Source: Lichina pygmaea | Lineage: Eukaryota > Ascomycota > Lichinomycetes > Lichinales > Lichinaceae | Direction of reading: 5' to 3' | DNA: 64,000 bases | Assembly (NCBI GenBank): GCA_963422465.1 | Contig: OY730170.1 | Span: 2,518,379-2,582,378, forward strand | In this document: in pieces, positions 46,601 through 57,518 of the stretch | How positions within the stretch are numbered: position 1 is the first letter of the stretch | Layout: each line of letters begins with the position of its first letter | The notes under the pieces: model-generated | Told to the model about the DNA's origin: nothing | The model's database searches: none | What the model saw: the letters and a program-made list of their open reading frames with translations, nothing else | Position numbers and translations under genes: made by a program

Positions 46601-48201
46601 TTCGATACGGTTTACGTCCAGCCTGCGTGGCAACGCTACGAAGAACGGCTAAAGTCGTCTGATTCGAGCGTTGAGGAGCTCATCGAAGCCTTTCCGTTCA
46701 CGGAATACTTTGCAAACGCCCCTCAGCCGCTACTCCCACCCGACGCCCCCACAGAGAAGGTCAAGGATGTGGTCTTGGGATGTAACCGGCACATCAGGAA
46801 GATCTTTGCCGAGCTGGAAGATATTCGACCATTTGAGATCCTCCGGGGCGCAAGAGACAAAGCCAACTATCTCTTGATCAAGGAGGCTCGGATCATCGCG
46901 ATGACGTCCACTCATGCTGCCATGCGAAGACAAGACATTGCCGGCTTAGGTTTCAAGTACGACAACGTCGTGATGGAAGAGGCCGCTCAGATCGCCGAGA
47001 TGGGGACGTTCATCCCAATGGCCCTGCAGACGCCGCAGGATGGGCAAGTGCCTCTACAGAGGATCGTGCTGTGCGGAGACCATCTGCAGAACTCTCCCAT
47101 TGTTCAGAACCTCGCGTTCCGGCAGTATGCCAACCTCGAGCAGAGCATGTTCTTGCGCTTGATCAGGCTTGGCGTGCCCACGGTCACGCTTGATCAACAG
47201 GGACGCGCTCGCCCGAGCATCGCCAGCCTGTACAAATGGCGCTATGCCGAGCTTGGGAATCTGCCAAACGTCCAGACGGGCGGGGAATTCAAGCGGGCCA
47301 ACGCGGGCTTCCGCTTTGAGTATCAGTTCATCGACGTGCCAGACTACAAGGGGAAAGGCGAGACCGAGCCTACGCCGCACTTCATCCAGAATCTCGGCGA
47401 GGCCGAGTATGCGGTCGCCATCTATCAGTACATGAGACTGCTCGGGTATCCTGCTTCGTCCATCTCGATCCTGGCGACATACGCAGGTCAAAGGGCGCTG
47501 ATCAAGGACGTCTTGGCTCATCGCTGCGCGAAGAACGTGCTCTTCGGGCTTCCACGGCTCGTCACCACGGTGGACAAGTATCAAGGAGAGCAGAATGACT
47601 GTGAGTCTTGCTTCTGGAACATTGGTACATCACTGTGAACACAGTCCTAACCATCCCACCAGACATCATTCTATCGATGACACGCACCAGCCGCATCGGC
47701 TACCTACGAGACATTCGCCGTATGACCGTGGCGCTGTCTCGAGCTCGGCTGGGACTGTACATCCTCGGCCGGCGGTCCGTATTCGAGTCCTGTTACGATC
47801 TGCGCGACGCTATCCAACCTCTCTTCCAGCGGCCGGACAAGCTTGAATTGGCTGTTGGGGAGCTGTATCCCACGGACAGACGTCTAGGCGACGAACCTGC
47901 GAGTAGCACGCCCATGGAGGGCGTCGAGCATCTCGGGCAGTACGTCTACGAGATGACACAGGCGAAGATCAAAGCCGTGGGAGCAGCCGCCAACGAACCT
48001 CTTGCCTCGACAGCAGGAGCAGTCGGGGCGGCGGGAGCAGTGGCGCTGCCGTCTGCGGATGCGAGCGCGGGCGCGGTACCGCCAAGAGAGGTATCCACAG
48101 ACACGGACGAGGACGACGCACCGCCAGCAAAAGACGGCGGGGAAGAAGATGACGTGGAGGAGGCAGAGGAAGAGGAAGCGGATGTAGGCGACGCAGACTA
48201 A
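43675..48201 (+). CDS. AQR: Intron-binding protein Aquarius (spliceosomal SF1 helicase)
   Basis: Superfamily 1 helicase of the Upf1-like group that contacts the intron upstream of the branch point and couples splicing to snoRNP assembly and repair (human AQR/IBP160, S. pombe Cwf11). Exons are 43675-43910, 43959-44059, 44109-47600 and 47663-48201 (1455 aa). The N-terminal armadillo region has LLVLENLQILERYLWPNY. The helicase core shows VIVGPPGTGKTDVA (Walker A, near residue 831), LLVAHSNQALNQLF, MEEAAQIAEMGTF (Walker B, near 1067), LCGDHLQNSPIV, TVDKYQGEQND and TVALSRARLGLYI. Intron 1 starts with GC (AAAG|GCGAGT); intron 3 has a CTAAC branch site. The last 60 residues are Glu/Asp-rich. This gene is absent from budding yeast, consistent with an intron-rich genome. 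Confidence 0.97.
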
Positions 48202-49091
48202 CTCCGTATCTGCAGCATCCATGTTTACCCACGTCCGTCCCTGACTCTCAACTCAACTCATCCACTCACCCATTCACCCGCGAAGTCACCCCACTCACGA
48301 AATTGTATAAAAAAGACCTCAAATGAATGTCCTGTCGGATTTTCATCTCGCATTTGATCAGGCATATTCATATCCAGCCGTTTGTTCATGAGCACTGAGG
48401 CTATGAGCACTGAGGCTACGAGCACTGAGCTTTGAGCACTGGGATTGCGAGCACTGGGGCTGCAAGTACTGAGGCTATGCGTGATGGGGCTATGAGCACT
48501 GTGGCTACGAGCACTGGGCTTTGAGTACTGAGGCTACGAATACTAGGGCTAAGTGCACAGGGGCTACAAGCACTGTGGCTACGAATACTGGGGCTACGAG
48601 GACTGAGGCTACGAGAACTGAGGCTACGAGGACTGAGGCTACGAGAACTGAGGCTACGAGTACTAGGGGCCACTTACTCGAGTCTGTAGGTTTCTTATTG
48701 CGCGTACGGCACCAGGTAGATACAGAATGTTGTGGTGTACGTGGTGCGCAAGCACAGGATATGGTCAAGTAAAAGGGATGCGGTGGAATAAGACGACGTG
48801 GTAGAACAGAGACACATCCGTCCATGATCAGCTTCACGTACCAAACATTCACTGCCGAAACAGAAGAACATTCAGTGGCAATGGCGGAGATTAGATTGCT
48901 ATTGGTACACCCCCCCCTCTCTCTCTAGGATCAAAAGGATATTGTACATAATTATCGGGGATGATGTCAGCGTATCAGTCTCCATTCGAGCACATCCACT
49001 CTTGTTGTCCTCCACTCTTTCGCGTGTGCTGAGCAAGCCATTAGGTACGGCCAGAAAAGGCTCCCTGCGCTCTCGTCGTGCCCAGTCTCCG
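48202..49091. other. Intergenic between convergent genes, with minisatellite
   Basis: Contains the 12-bp minisatellite at 48391-48667 and short CT runs near 48915. No gene supported; open frames in the repeat are composition artefacts. Confidence 0.6.
48391..48667 (+). repeat. 12-bp minisatellite, consensus ACTGAGGCTACG
   Basis: About 23 imperfect 12-bp units of GAGCACTGAGGCTAC type, with some 6- to 9-bp variants. It lies 190 bp beyond the Aquarius stop codon, perhaps in or near the 3' UTR. Confidence 0.88.
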
Positions 49092-50810
49092 TCATTCTGT
49101 GGAATTAGGCGGTCCGCGCGCAGTCGTCGACTTCTCTTTGTTCCGTTTTTCTTTCATCTTCTCTCTCTTCTTCTCTCGCCGGACCTCCCCTTTACTACCC
49201 GGGGCCCCGAACTTCGCTCCAACTGCCTTCATCACCCTGCTCGCGGCCTTTCGTTGGTTTCGCTTGGACATCGAAGGCCTTTTCTGCATCATGTGATGTT
49301 CAAGGACCGGTTCGATCACGTCCTCGATGTCCAGCGGCAGGTCCTTTTTCCGCATGATCTTGTCACCTTCGTTCCTCGGTGGTTCTTCCCCGTCCGCGAG
49401 CTCTTTTTCTGACGGAACACCGCCATCATCCTCTTGAGCTCTTTGTGCGTCTTGTCTTGGTGCTGCTTGCTTCCCCATCTTTGAGACAGATTGGCCGCCT
49501 TCTGTCCGAGCCCGCCGCTTGTCTTTCATGGGCGTCACTCGCTCCGTTTTGGGCAACCTTGCCTTCTCTCTCGCCGCTTCGTGATTATCGTACCAAGGCT
49601 GTCGCCTTAGCAACATCTGGGGCACGTCATCGTCCCAAGCCTTTCGTTCATCTTCTCTCTCCTCTTCTCTTGGCCGTGTCGATGAAGCCTGTGGAGCACG
49701 CCTTCCCAGAGTTGGCCGTTCTTCCATCGGCTTGTCCGTGTGCCCGTTCAAGGACCCTCGTGCTCCCCATTCTTGTGAAGCACGCCTCCCTAGAGCTGGC
49801 CGTCCATCGATCACGTCTTTCGGCCGCTTCGGAATCGTCCTTACCTCCCACACTCCCGTACCGCCTCTCTGTACCCATTCCCGCCTCTCATCCTCTTCTT
49901 CCCCACCTGGAAGCGAGTCTGGCGCCCAAGATGCATTCCTCCCCCGAACGAGCCGGTCTTGCTCCTCCTCTCTCTTTAGATCCTTCCAGGATAGGTGCTC
50001 CTTCAAAGCTCTGTGCACATTTGACTCAAAGTCCTGTGGTGCCCGAGGAACTGTGATTGGTGCAATCTGATTTTGTGGGTGTCGCCAAGCGCGGGCAACG
50101 TACCTGGGCGAGGTCGTCAGTCTGCCTTCATCGGCCGCCTCGTAGCACAGGGGCAAAGTCAGGATTTCATCTCGACTGACTTGGTGTGGCTTCCTTTGGC
50201 AAATAGCTTTTGCTCCGCGTCAAATATCTTGATGGAGGTATACGCCAGCATCTTTCCAACTGTCGCAAGACTTAGCTCAATGGCTTCGGACCCATCGTTT
50301 CCCACTTAGCCCTGACGTTTGTCACACGTAGCCTCCTAAACCACGGTCAGCCCTTGAACAAATGTATCAAAATACGGGAGAGCTACTGACAACGCGGATA
50401 ATGTCGCTCGCCTGGGCCCCAGCCCTAATGTACGTGACTGGTTTCCAAGTCCCAATTAGCATCTGCAACCACTGCAAGATAACAATGCTTACGCACCACT
50501 GAGATCCGTTGACACGCCCGTTGCGAACAGCCCGTTGGAGGCCACGGCAAGTGAGCCGCCAAGGTCGACTACCATGCATCGTTAGTGCCACAGGCTCGAC
50601 AGACACAATCTTTGTTCCCTATTGGAATGGACGTACTAAGAGCAGCAATAGCCCCTCCATGATAGGTGTCCAGACGATTCTGCACCAGCATATGATCAGC
50701 CTTCCTTGGCGAGCCTGTATGTGCAGCGCGTTCGTCCACAGTACCGTGTGGTACTCCTCCACGTTTAGCTCAAAGATCACTTGGCCTGGCTTCGCATGTA
50801 GCATTCGTAG
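49092..50810 (-). CDS. Hotdog-fold acyl-CoA thioesterase with long charged C-terminal extension (5' end unresolved)
   Basis: Probable acyl-CoA thioesterase of the PaaI/ACOT13 type. Supported exons are about 50800-50745, 50679-50637, 50568-50497, 50437-50387, 50304-50181 and 50103-49092; the first exon(s), within 50810-51300, I could not resolve. The joined sequence reads KPGQVIFELNVEEYHTNRL, then DTYHGGAIAALIDLGGSLAV (HGG motif), then FATGVSTDLSVTYIRAG, then MLAYTSIKIFDAEQKLF, then AKGSHTKYVARAWRHPQNQ, the complete family order. Relatives end about 20 residues after HTKYV. Here the last exon stays open for about 336 codons of Arg/Lys/Glu-rich sequence with two copies of a PALGRRASQ/PTLGRRAPQ unit and a very basic end. 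Read-through without that splice would stop at 50159. The 50387 donor is the weakest junction. Confidence 0.75.
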
Positions 50811-51612
50811 CTGCATTCGCGGCGTGACTTGTCAGCCCAATCCAACGAAGGCAGAGAGTTGTTGATGCAAAGAATCGACAGTTCTGGGCTTCGCGGCAGG
50901 AGGATTTAGGGCAGTGGACTACGGCTCTTATCAGACAGCGTACTCGACCGAATAGCCTGGTCCCTCGCATCTCGTCAGCACTACTGAGCTCCCAATGGTC
51001 CGAGAAGGCTCTGGATGCATAGGGGAGGGACCTACTTCTTATCTAAGCGGGACATCGAGATCATAGAGTACCACACCTGTCACTTAGAAATCAGAACAAG
51101 CACGATATACTTCGTAGCCAGGACAGCCATGTCTAGACATACCGATTTGAGGAACGGGAAGATGGCCATGGCAAGAGGCCTGGGTTTTGACTATGTTTGC
51201 GGTTGCGAGGTTGATTACGGCCGAAGAGAGATACCGTACGGCTCGAGCAGCTTGCTGCCATTACCAAGAGCTTTCCGAAGATGGGCGTGTCGGGCCATAG
51301 TACGGAGTACTGTAGCTTGAAGAGTCTCGGGCGAATGATATGTTAGCGTGTTCAAGCACGTACTCGTACTGCGTACCGGTACGGATAACGGCCCCGGTGG
51401 ATCTAAACTCGTACCGTGTGGTACTGAACTTAGCCTCTACGATACGTACCCCTTCGTACCGGTACGTACGGTGCAGTTACAAACTTCTGTACCTTCGTAC
51501 ATACGTACAAAGGAATGCTCATCACAGTTCAGCATCTGATGGCGCGTACATTGATCTTCAGTAGAATACTTCCGTACAACTGCTCCAACACAACCTGACA
51601 TCTAACCTCACC
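50811..51612. other. 5' region of the thioesterase gene and promoter of TFB2
   Basis: The left part probably contains the missing first exon(s) of the thioesterase gene. From 51300 to 51510 the sequence is packed with GTACGGAGTAC, CGTACCGGTACGG and CGTACCGGTACGTACGG palindromes, ending about 110 bp upstream of the TFB2 start. Confidence 0.5.
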
Positions 51613-53189
51613 ATGTCAGCCTCTTCTTTACGCTCCTTTGAATACTTGGAGCAGCTTCCTGGTACGACATTCCGCAGGTTGTACCAGCAGCCATCGACTG
51701 CTCTTGCCATCTTCCGGCGCATGCTTCCCCATCTAGGTGACGCATCCTCCTTCGTATTCGATGAGCCCCTACTGACATGCTTGCGTTCAAGCCAAGTGCT
51801 TTGTCATGGCGATGCTTTACATCCACCAGCCCTTCCCTACGACGGATCTCGAGTCCTGGGTCAAGCCCGAGAGCAAGCGGCACGTACTGGTGCTTTCGAC
51901 ACGGTTCTCCGTACATTTTTGACGGTTTGCAGCGAGAAGGAACAGGCTTTATCGTTGCTCTACCGACTTCATATCCTCACCGTCAACTCGGACCCAGGCC
52001 AGCCCCAGTCCTTGAGGCTTACGAATCCCTTTGCGCAGTCCTTGCGATTGGCTCTCACTGGCGGAGGCAAGCAGCGTTCGTTCGGGGTTCCGTGCGGTCC
52101 GCCTGAGAAACAACGCGTCGAAAGTAACTTCTTGGATGCATTCGCCCGGTCGCAATGGGAGTCTATATTACACTATATGGTTGGCAGCACCGGTGTAGGC
52201 TCCCAGCCAGGTGCAAAGGGGCCCAGTCCTGGTGTCAGGAAGCTACTCGAAGTTGGCGGTCTTGTCGAGACGAAGGGTGGCAGGCCAGAGATCACACAGG
52301 CTGGTTTTGCCTTTCTCCTCCAGGAGGTCAACGCCCAGGTCTGGACCCTGCTCGTGTTCTACCTCGAAAATGCCGAGGGCGTGAGTCGAAGTCCCGTCCA
52401 CCAGACCGAGATCCGCATGCTGAGCCTGCGCTACAGCTGAACATGGACTCGGTTGAGGTGCTGTCGTTTCTGTTCATGCTCGGCAGCCTGGAATTGGACC
52501 AAGACTACTCCGTCGCCGCCTTGACAGCCACTCAGAAGCACATGCTTGACGATCTTCGGGACTTTGGCATCATCTACCGACGGGACTCGGCCTCCAAAAG
52601 CTTCTACCCAACTCGACTGGCCACAACCTTGACGTCCGACTCTGGCGCGTTCCGTGGCGTCAGCGCCGGCTTCGACACGGCGATGCGATCCGCCGAGAGC
52701 AAGGGCTTCATCGTTATCGAGACCAACTATCGCGTGTACGCGTACACGTCCTCGCCTCTACAGATTGCCGTTCTTGCGCTCTTCACCAAGCTGATGGCAC
52801 GCTATCCGAACATGGTGTCGGGGCGCATCACCCGACAGTCCATTCGACGGGCGATCGCGATGGGGATCACGAGCGACCAGATCATCAGCTACCTGTCGAC
52901 GCACGCACACCCACAGATGCGCAAGACGCAGCCCATTCTGCCGCCGACCGTGGTCGACCAGATCCGGCTGTGGCAGATCGAGGGCGAGCGCATGAAGGCC
53001 ACGGGCGGCTTCCTGTTCAAGGACTTCATCAACCTCGATGATTACCTGGGGCCCTGCAACTACGCGGAGGAGATTGGCGTGCTCGTCTGGAAGAGCGACA
53101 ACAAGAGGATGTTCTTCGTCACCAGACACGAACAGATCGCGGCATATCTGAGAAGCCGCGGCAAGAAGGCGGCCGAGAGTTCTCGCTGA
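51613..53189 (+). CDS. TFB2: TFIIH core subunit Tfb2 (p52)
   Basis: Subunit of the TFIIH core that anchors and stimulates the XPB/Ssl2 translocase in promoter opening and nucleotide excision repair. Exons are 51613-51736, 51792-51883, 51937-52380 and 52437-53189 (470 aa, against 462 in human and 513 in yeast). Family sequence runs from FEYLEQLPGTTFRRLYQQPS, through AKCFVMAMLYIHQPFPTTDL and LRLALTGGGKQRSFGVPC, to VEVLSFLFMLGSLELDQDYS. The C-terminal domain that pairs with Tfb5 (p8) has DQIRLWQIEGERMKATGGFL and GVLVWKSDNKRMFFVTRHEQ. The exon 2/3 junction could use a GC donor five bases upstream instead, giving a similar protein. It lies tail-out from a CT microsatellite 160 bp beyond the stop. 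Confidence 0.96.
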
Positions 53190-53343
53190 TCGGCAAGGCG
53201 ATTGCTCCGCATCGTGTGGGTGACGTTGGAGACGAGGTAAATGCCTTGGCGTATGGGGGGTTGCATCGTTGTTGATATAGCACTATGCATGCCCTTTATT
53301 TTCTGGTGCGCTATGGAGATGTCTAGCTATGGTATGTCTCTTG

Positions 53344-53407
<64 letters not shown>

Positions 53408-54500
53408 TCCTCCAGTCATTCATGTACTGCCTTGACTAAATTTCTGTTCCATTGGGTGAACCACATCTACTAGAGCCCAAGATAGACTAACCAAGCCAGC
53501 CAGGCAGACCACCAGATTGTCATCTCATCTGACTGCATCTAATCTTGTCTTATTCCCCTGAACCACAACACATTTATATCCCACTCTACTCTCCTACAGT
53601 GCACTACATTCAAGTCCCACTCTGATCTATCTTCCAGCAAAGCAACATGGCACAGCACTGTAACACTCTTCTATCCCCAGCACCACACTGCTTTCTTATA
53701 CCACCACTTCACTTGACAGCACAAGTCAACTGACACTTGTCAAACATCAGTATCTGTCAACAACATGCACTTGTTAGTCAAGCACTTATCCACAAGTAAA
53801 GTATTCATGACTCAAAGCATCCATCAACAAAGCGCTTCCAACCGAACAAAAACAATCACTAGAAAGATCAATCTGTCAGGATGTCTTGTCTGGGACTGTG
53901 GTTTCACACATGTACTCTCTGCCCATACTCTATGTACATAAGTACAGACCCAGACTTTACTCACACTCTACCTATACTTTGCCCACACTCTGTCTGTCAA
54001 CACTCAGCTCACACTCTGCCCACTCCGGCCAAGAAAAGTTATGTTCTGATCCCCACTGTGTCAAATGTTCCAGTACAAGATAATACTGTTCAACAGGCAG
54101 AACTGTCCTGTTGATAGATGAGTACTGCAAGTAAGTGTATCAGACAGTACTCTATATTATTATGTCTGCTGACTTGTTTCACAGTCTAGCACTACATCCA
54201 TGCTAGATCAATAGCAGGTGAACGTTCACAGGGCACACGTGCGCTCAATCATAATACATTCTCGAAGGAATCATAGTGCCGAGTAAATTGGCTCAGTACA
54301 GCACGTGCACTTCTCAGCTGGGAGGGGAGTGGCAAGGACTGTGGCCATCGACTTGTTTGATGAAGCGAGTTTGAGCGAGTACGGACATGTTGGTTTCCCC
54401 TGAGATGCTTCATTTGATAACTCAATCAGTCCGTTCCAAGAACATTTACTTTGACAAGCGCTTGCGGCTAATACTCCCCTAACAGACTGATACGATCAGC
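53190..54500. other. Intergenic, CT microsatellite and A/C-rich low-complexity sequence
   Basis: A long CT repeat (53348-53405) is followed to about 54240 by sequence rich in CACT, CAACA and ACTC motifs with low G. No gene, RNA or terminal repeat recognised. Confidence 0.55.
53348..53405 (+). repeat. CT dinucleotide microsatellite
   Basis: About 28 uninterrupted CT units, 160 bp downstream of the TFB2 stop codon. Confidence 0.93.
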
Positions 54501-56848
54501 TCAGCCGCTGGGAATGAGATTTCGTCTTGACAAGAACTTCCTGATGCGCCCGCTAGATTTTCCTTCCACTTTCGCGTTTGCTCCAGTCTTCGCCTTCGAG
54601 GAGCTTCTCGGAGTCACGTTCTCGTGGACCTTGGCGTCGTCGTCTCGGATGCTGTGATCGTCTTCCTCGCGCGTTGAGTCGGGAGCTCCACCAGATAGTC
54701 GAGATCCGTCGTGATCGCCGCCGCGATCACCATTTTCAGACCCACCCGCAGCCGCCGTAGGATGTCCGTGTGGATTCGGAGCCGTCGAAGGAGTACCTCT
54801 GTTGTGTCCAGAAAGACTCGTGCCGGCAAGTGGATCAACACCAATGGATCCAGTCTGCCGACCCGTCTGTCTCATCTCATAAGGACCAGTCGCCATAGGA
54901 CTGTTCCCGTCCATCCCCGCCTTTATTTGTCGGCTCATATGCCGAAAATGCATAGCCACATCCTGCCGGACGTTTCTGAATTTACTATTTCTTGTTCCGT
55001 GTCTCGCATTGGCCAGTGCTTCCATGTGGAAATAGAAGTCACAGAATCTCTGTCTTGCTCTCCTCCTCCACGTGCACAGTTTGCATGGAGAGCACCGTGT
55101 TAGCCCCGTGTCCTTCGATGAAATTTGTTTGGAACCACGTGTGACTTGCGCTGGCCACAGCAACGGTAAAGATGAGATGAATTGAACAGACGTGAGGGGA
55201 GAGAGCAGGGAAATGGAGGTGTGAGGCGTCAGGGGCAAAGCGTCAAACAGAACGTCCAGCAATTCGAAGTCATTGCCAAAGGTCTATGCGACATCTTCTG
55301 GCTGATCATTTGGATGCTAAATCATCAACCGCTTTGCCTGATGCTACAAAGGCATCTCTCTCTCATCGTGGGCAGCTTTCGAAAGACGTAGCGAAGGGAG
55401 ACCGGACATTGCAAAACGAAACCCAGGGAAAGATGTTCAAAGAGAGCAAACACTGACCAGCAGACTCAACAGCGCTTCCTCCGTCACGCAGAGGCCAGAG
55501 AGGTGTACGAAAATGCGTCTGGTTCTCTCGTATTCGGCGTCATCCTCGTCGTCTTCGTTAACATGTCCATTCCTGCAGAGTCTGCCGTTTCCCGACTGCT
55601 TCTTCGTCGCGAAGAGTATTCCTTTCATCTGCTCTCTTTCGCCGAGTTCGCTAGCGCTACCGAAAGTGCCGGCACTGCCCATCCGCCTCTGCGTGCTGCT
55701 TTCCTGGAGCAAAATGGCGGTGCTATTGCCGCCCCTGATGCTGCTGCTTCGACGGTCTCTGTTCGTGCTGCTCGGTTGTTGTCGACCTTTTATGGTGAAA
55801 AGGGGTGGAGATACGATTTCTCTGCTGTCAAAGACGACGCTGTGGTCGCTCTCTCCGTCCGCGTCGCAGTAGTCTTCTGTCAAGAATCGGTCTCGTGTGG
55901 CGGTGAACCGACCCGTCCAGAACGAAGCAGGCTGGGCATCGTACACCTGTTACCCGGCCCCAATCGTCAGCGACCCTCTCGGAGAAATCGATCCGCTTCG
56001 AGCGAGATATCTCGTTGTTCACTCAAAGTCTCCTCGGATAGGCAGTGGTATAGCAGCTTCACAGAACTCACCAGTCGAGGGTCATCCGACCGTCTCTCCG
56101 AGTGATACCTATTTCCGGACCTCGGCAACGGAAGCATACTTCCCCTCCGTTGGGTCGTCATCGGTATGCTCGAAGCCGTCGGGAGGACACCCATCGTTTG
56201 ACTTTTCGCGATCGCCGGCTGGCCTGGCTGGATGAGTCTTCTTGCATCGGCCATCCGTCCATCAGGCTGCCGTTGGACATCTGACATTCTTCTACCGACC
56301 CCAGCCCCAATGTTCTCCTGGAGAGGCCGTATAGGTTCTGGATAGGCCCCTATCATGTTCATACGTGGCGCCCGTTCCTGCTCGAGCTGTAGCTGCCGAT
56401 CTGGTTGGGTATCCTTGATCCTCATAATCTCCTCGTCGGTGCTCGTTGGTGTTGTAATGAGCTGCGGCTGTTCCGCCTGTTTTGATTGATCTTGTTGATC
56501 CGGTCTTTTTGACGGCTGGTTGGTCGGTCTAGGTGAAGGAGATGGTAGCGTCATAGGCGAAGAAGATGCAGATGACATGCTATTGCTGCTCTTACCCGGC
56601 TCCTGATCCCGCTCAAGCAGTGACTCGGTGCCATGGGTCGAGGTCGATGCCGTTCGTGACCCTGCAAGGCTTGTTTTTGTCGATGAAGAGGAACGCCGCC
56701 GCTGGAAGATATTCGTGATGGCTGTCACTGAGGCCATCGAGGCCAGTTTCCGCGGTTTTAATTTTCGCGGTGGCTTTGGTGTCTCTCGGAGGAGGCCATC
56801 CGTTTCGTCAATGGGCTGCAACGAGGGCATCTGCTCGTTGGATGGCAT
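54501..56848 (-). CDS. Conserved fungal protein of unknown function (FWTGRF motif)
   Basis: A 604-aa protein from three exons: 56848-56072, 55946-55458 and 55049-54501. The first half is Ser/Pro/Gln-rich and probably disordered, with a basic patch (RKLASMASVTAITNIFQRR). The conserved centre is YDAQPASFWTGRFTATRDRF, followed after a variable insert by RTRRIFVHLSGLCVTEEALL. The second splice adds LRFCDFYFHMEALANARHG. I recall this layout (FW-GRF, then a helical pair with VFVHLE-LC-T-EA) from uncharacterised Pezizomycotina proteins. The C-terminus is again low complexity and ends in RIRKFLSRRNLIPSG. No catalytic or membrane feature is visible. Intron 2 is long for this genome (408 nt), and an exon there could have been missed, although the frame closes without one. 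Confidence 0.78.
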
Positions 56849-57518
56849 CTCTGGAGATCTGTTGTTGTTATCTTTAGGAGAGGGGGAGGGAGTTTGTTTG
56901 CTGCGGTGTTGTTAGGTTTCCTAGAATCCTCTCCGTGGTAAGAAATTGAGAATTGGATAATTGCTCAAACGACCGACGTGGTTTTAGATGTCAACCTGGT
57001 GGATGCCGGCAAGATAGAGGATGATTCCCTTGTTATGTTCTCGTGGCAGTGCGGAGGACAAGTCACTGGAGGCGTGGGGATCCAATAGCAAGCTAGTTCC
57101 GTTACAGTATCAGACGGATAGCAGGGGGTTCGCTTCTTCAAGGAATCTCGACTGTCAAAGGAATCTTGATAAAGATACTTTATCAAGTCGTGAGTTGTGG
57201 CAGTTTGATATGGCAGTGGCCTCATAATCGGACGCTGGTTTGTCGCGAGTGTCAATTTTCCCCTTACAAGGTGATGGTGACTGTCAGTCGGGGAGTGGGG
57301 CAGGAGATCTCTACTGTTGTTCTTGCTGTCTCGAAAAGACACTGGCCAGAAGCTTGGGTGACAGACTTATATACCTCCATACATTTATCGGGGTAGGAGC
57401 AACCACAGGGGAGTGCAGAGTCGCACGAAACCCCTGAACTGTAACCTAGTATGCCTATAATCCAACCTTCTACGCTATGCAAGAAAGACTCCTATGCCTA
57501 TGAAAGCAACAGCCCCCT
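56849..57518. other. Intergenic between minus-strand genes
   Basis: No gene. It contains the 10-bp perfect inverted repeat at 57165-57187. Confidence 0.6.
57165..57187. repeat. Perfect 10-bp inverted repeat, 3-nt loop
   Basis: CTTGATAAAG and its exact reverse complement CTTTATCAAG flank ATA. It is A/T-rich and is palindromic like a dimeric factor's site. Each arm also contains GATAA, so it could hold a back-to-back pair of GATA-factor sites. Confidence 0.85.

Noticed and set aside
48391-48667. Repetitive Leu-Val-Ala-Ser protein on the minus strand
   Set aside because: Arises from a 12-bp minisatellite whose period is a multiple of 3; no start or family.
50159-50181. Thioesterase ending at the TGA at 50159
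   Set aside because: Kept only as an alternative: splicing at 50181/50103 restores the family sequence HTKYVA-AW, which unspliced reading destroys.
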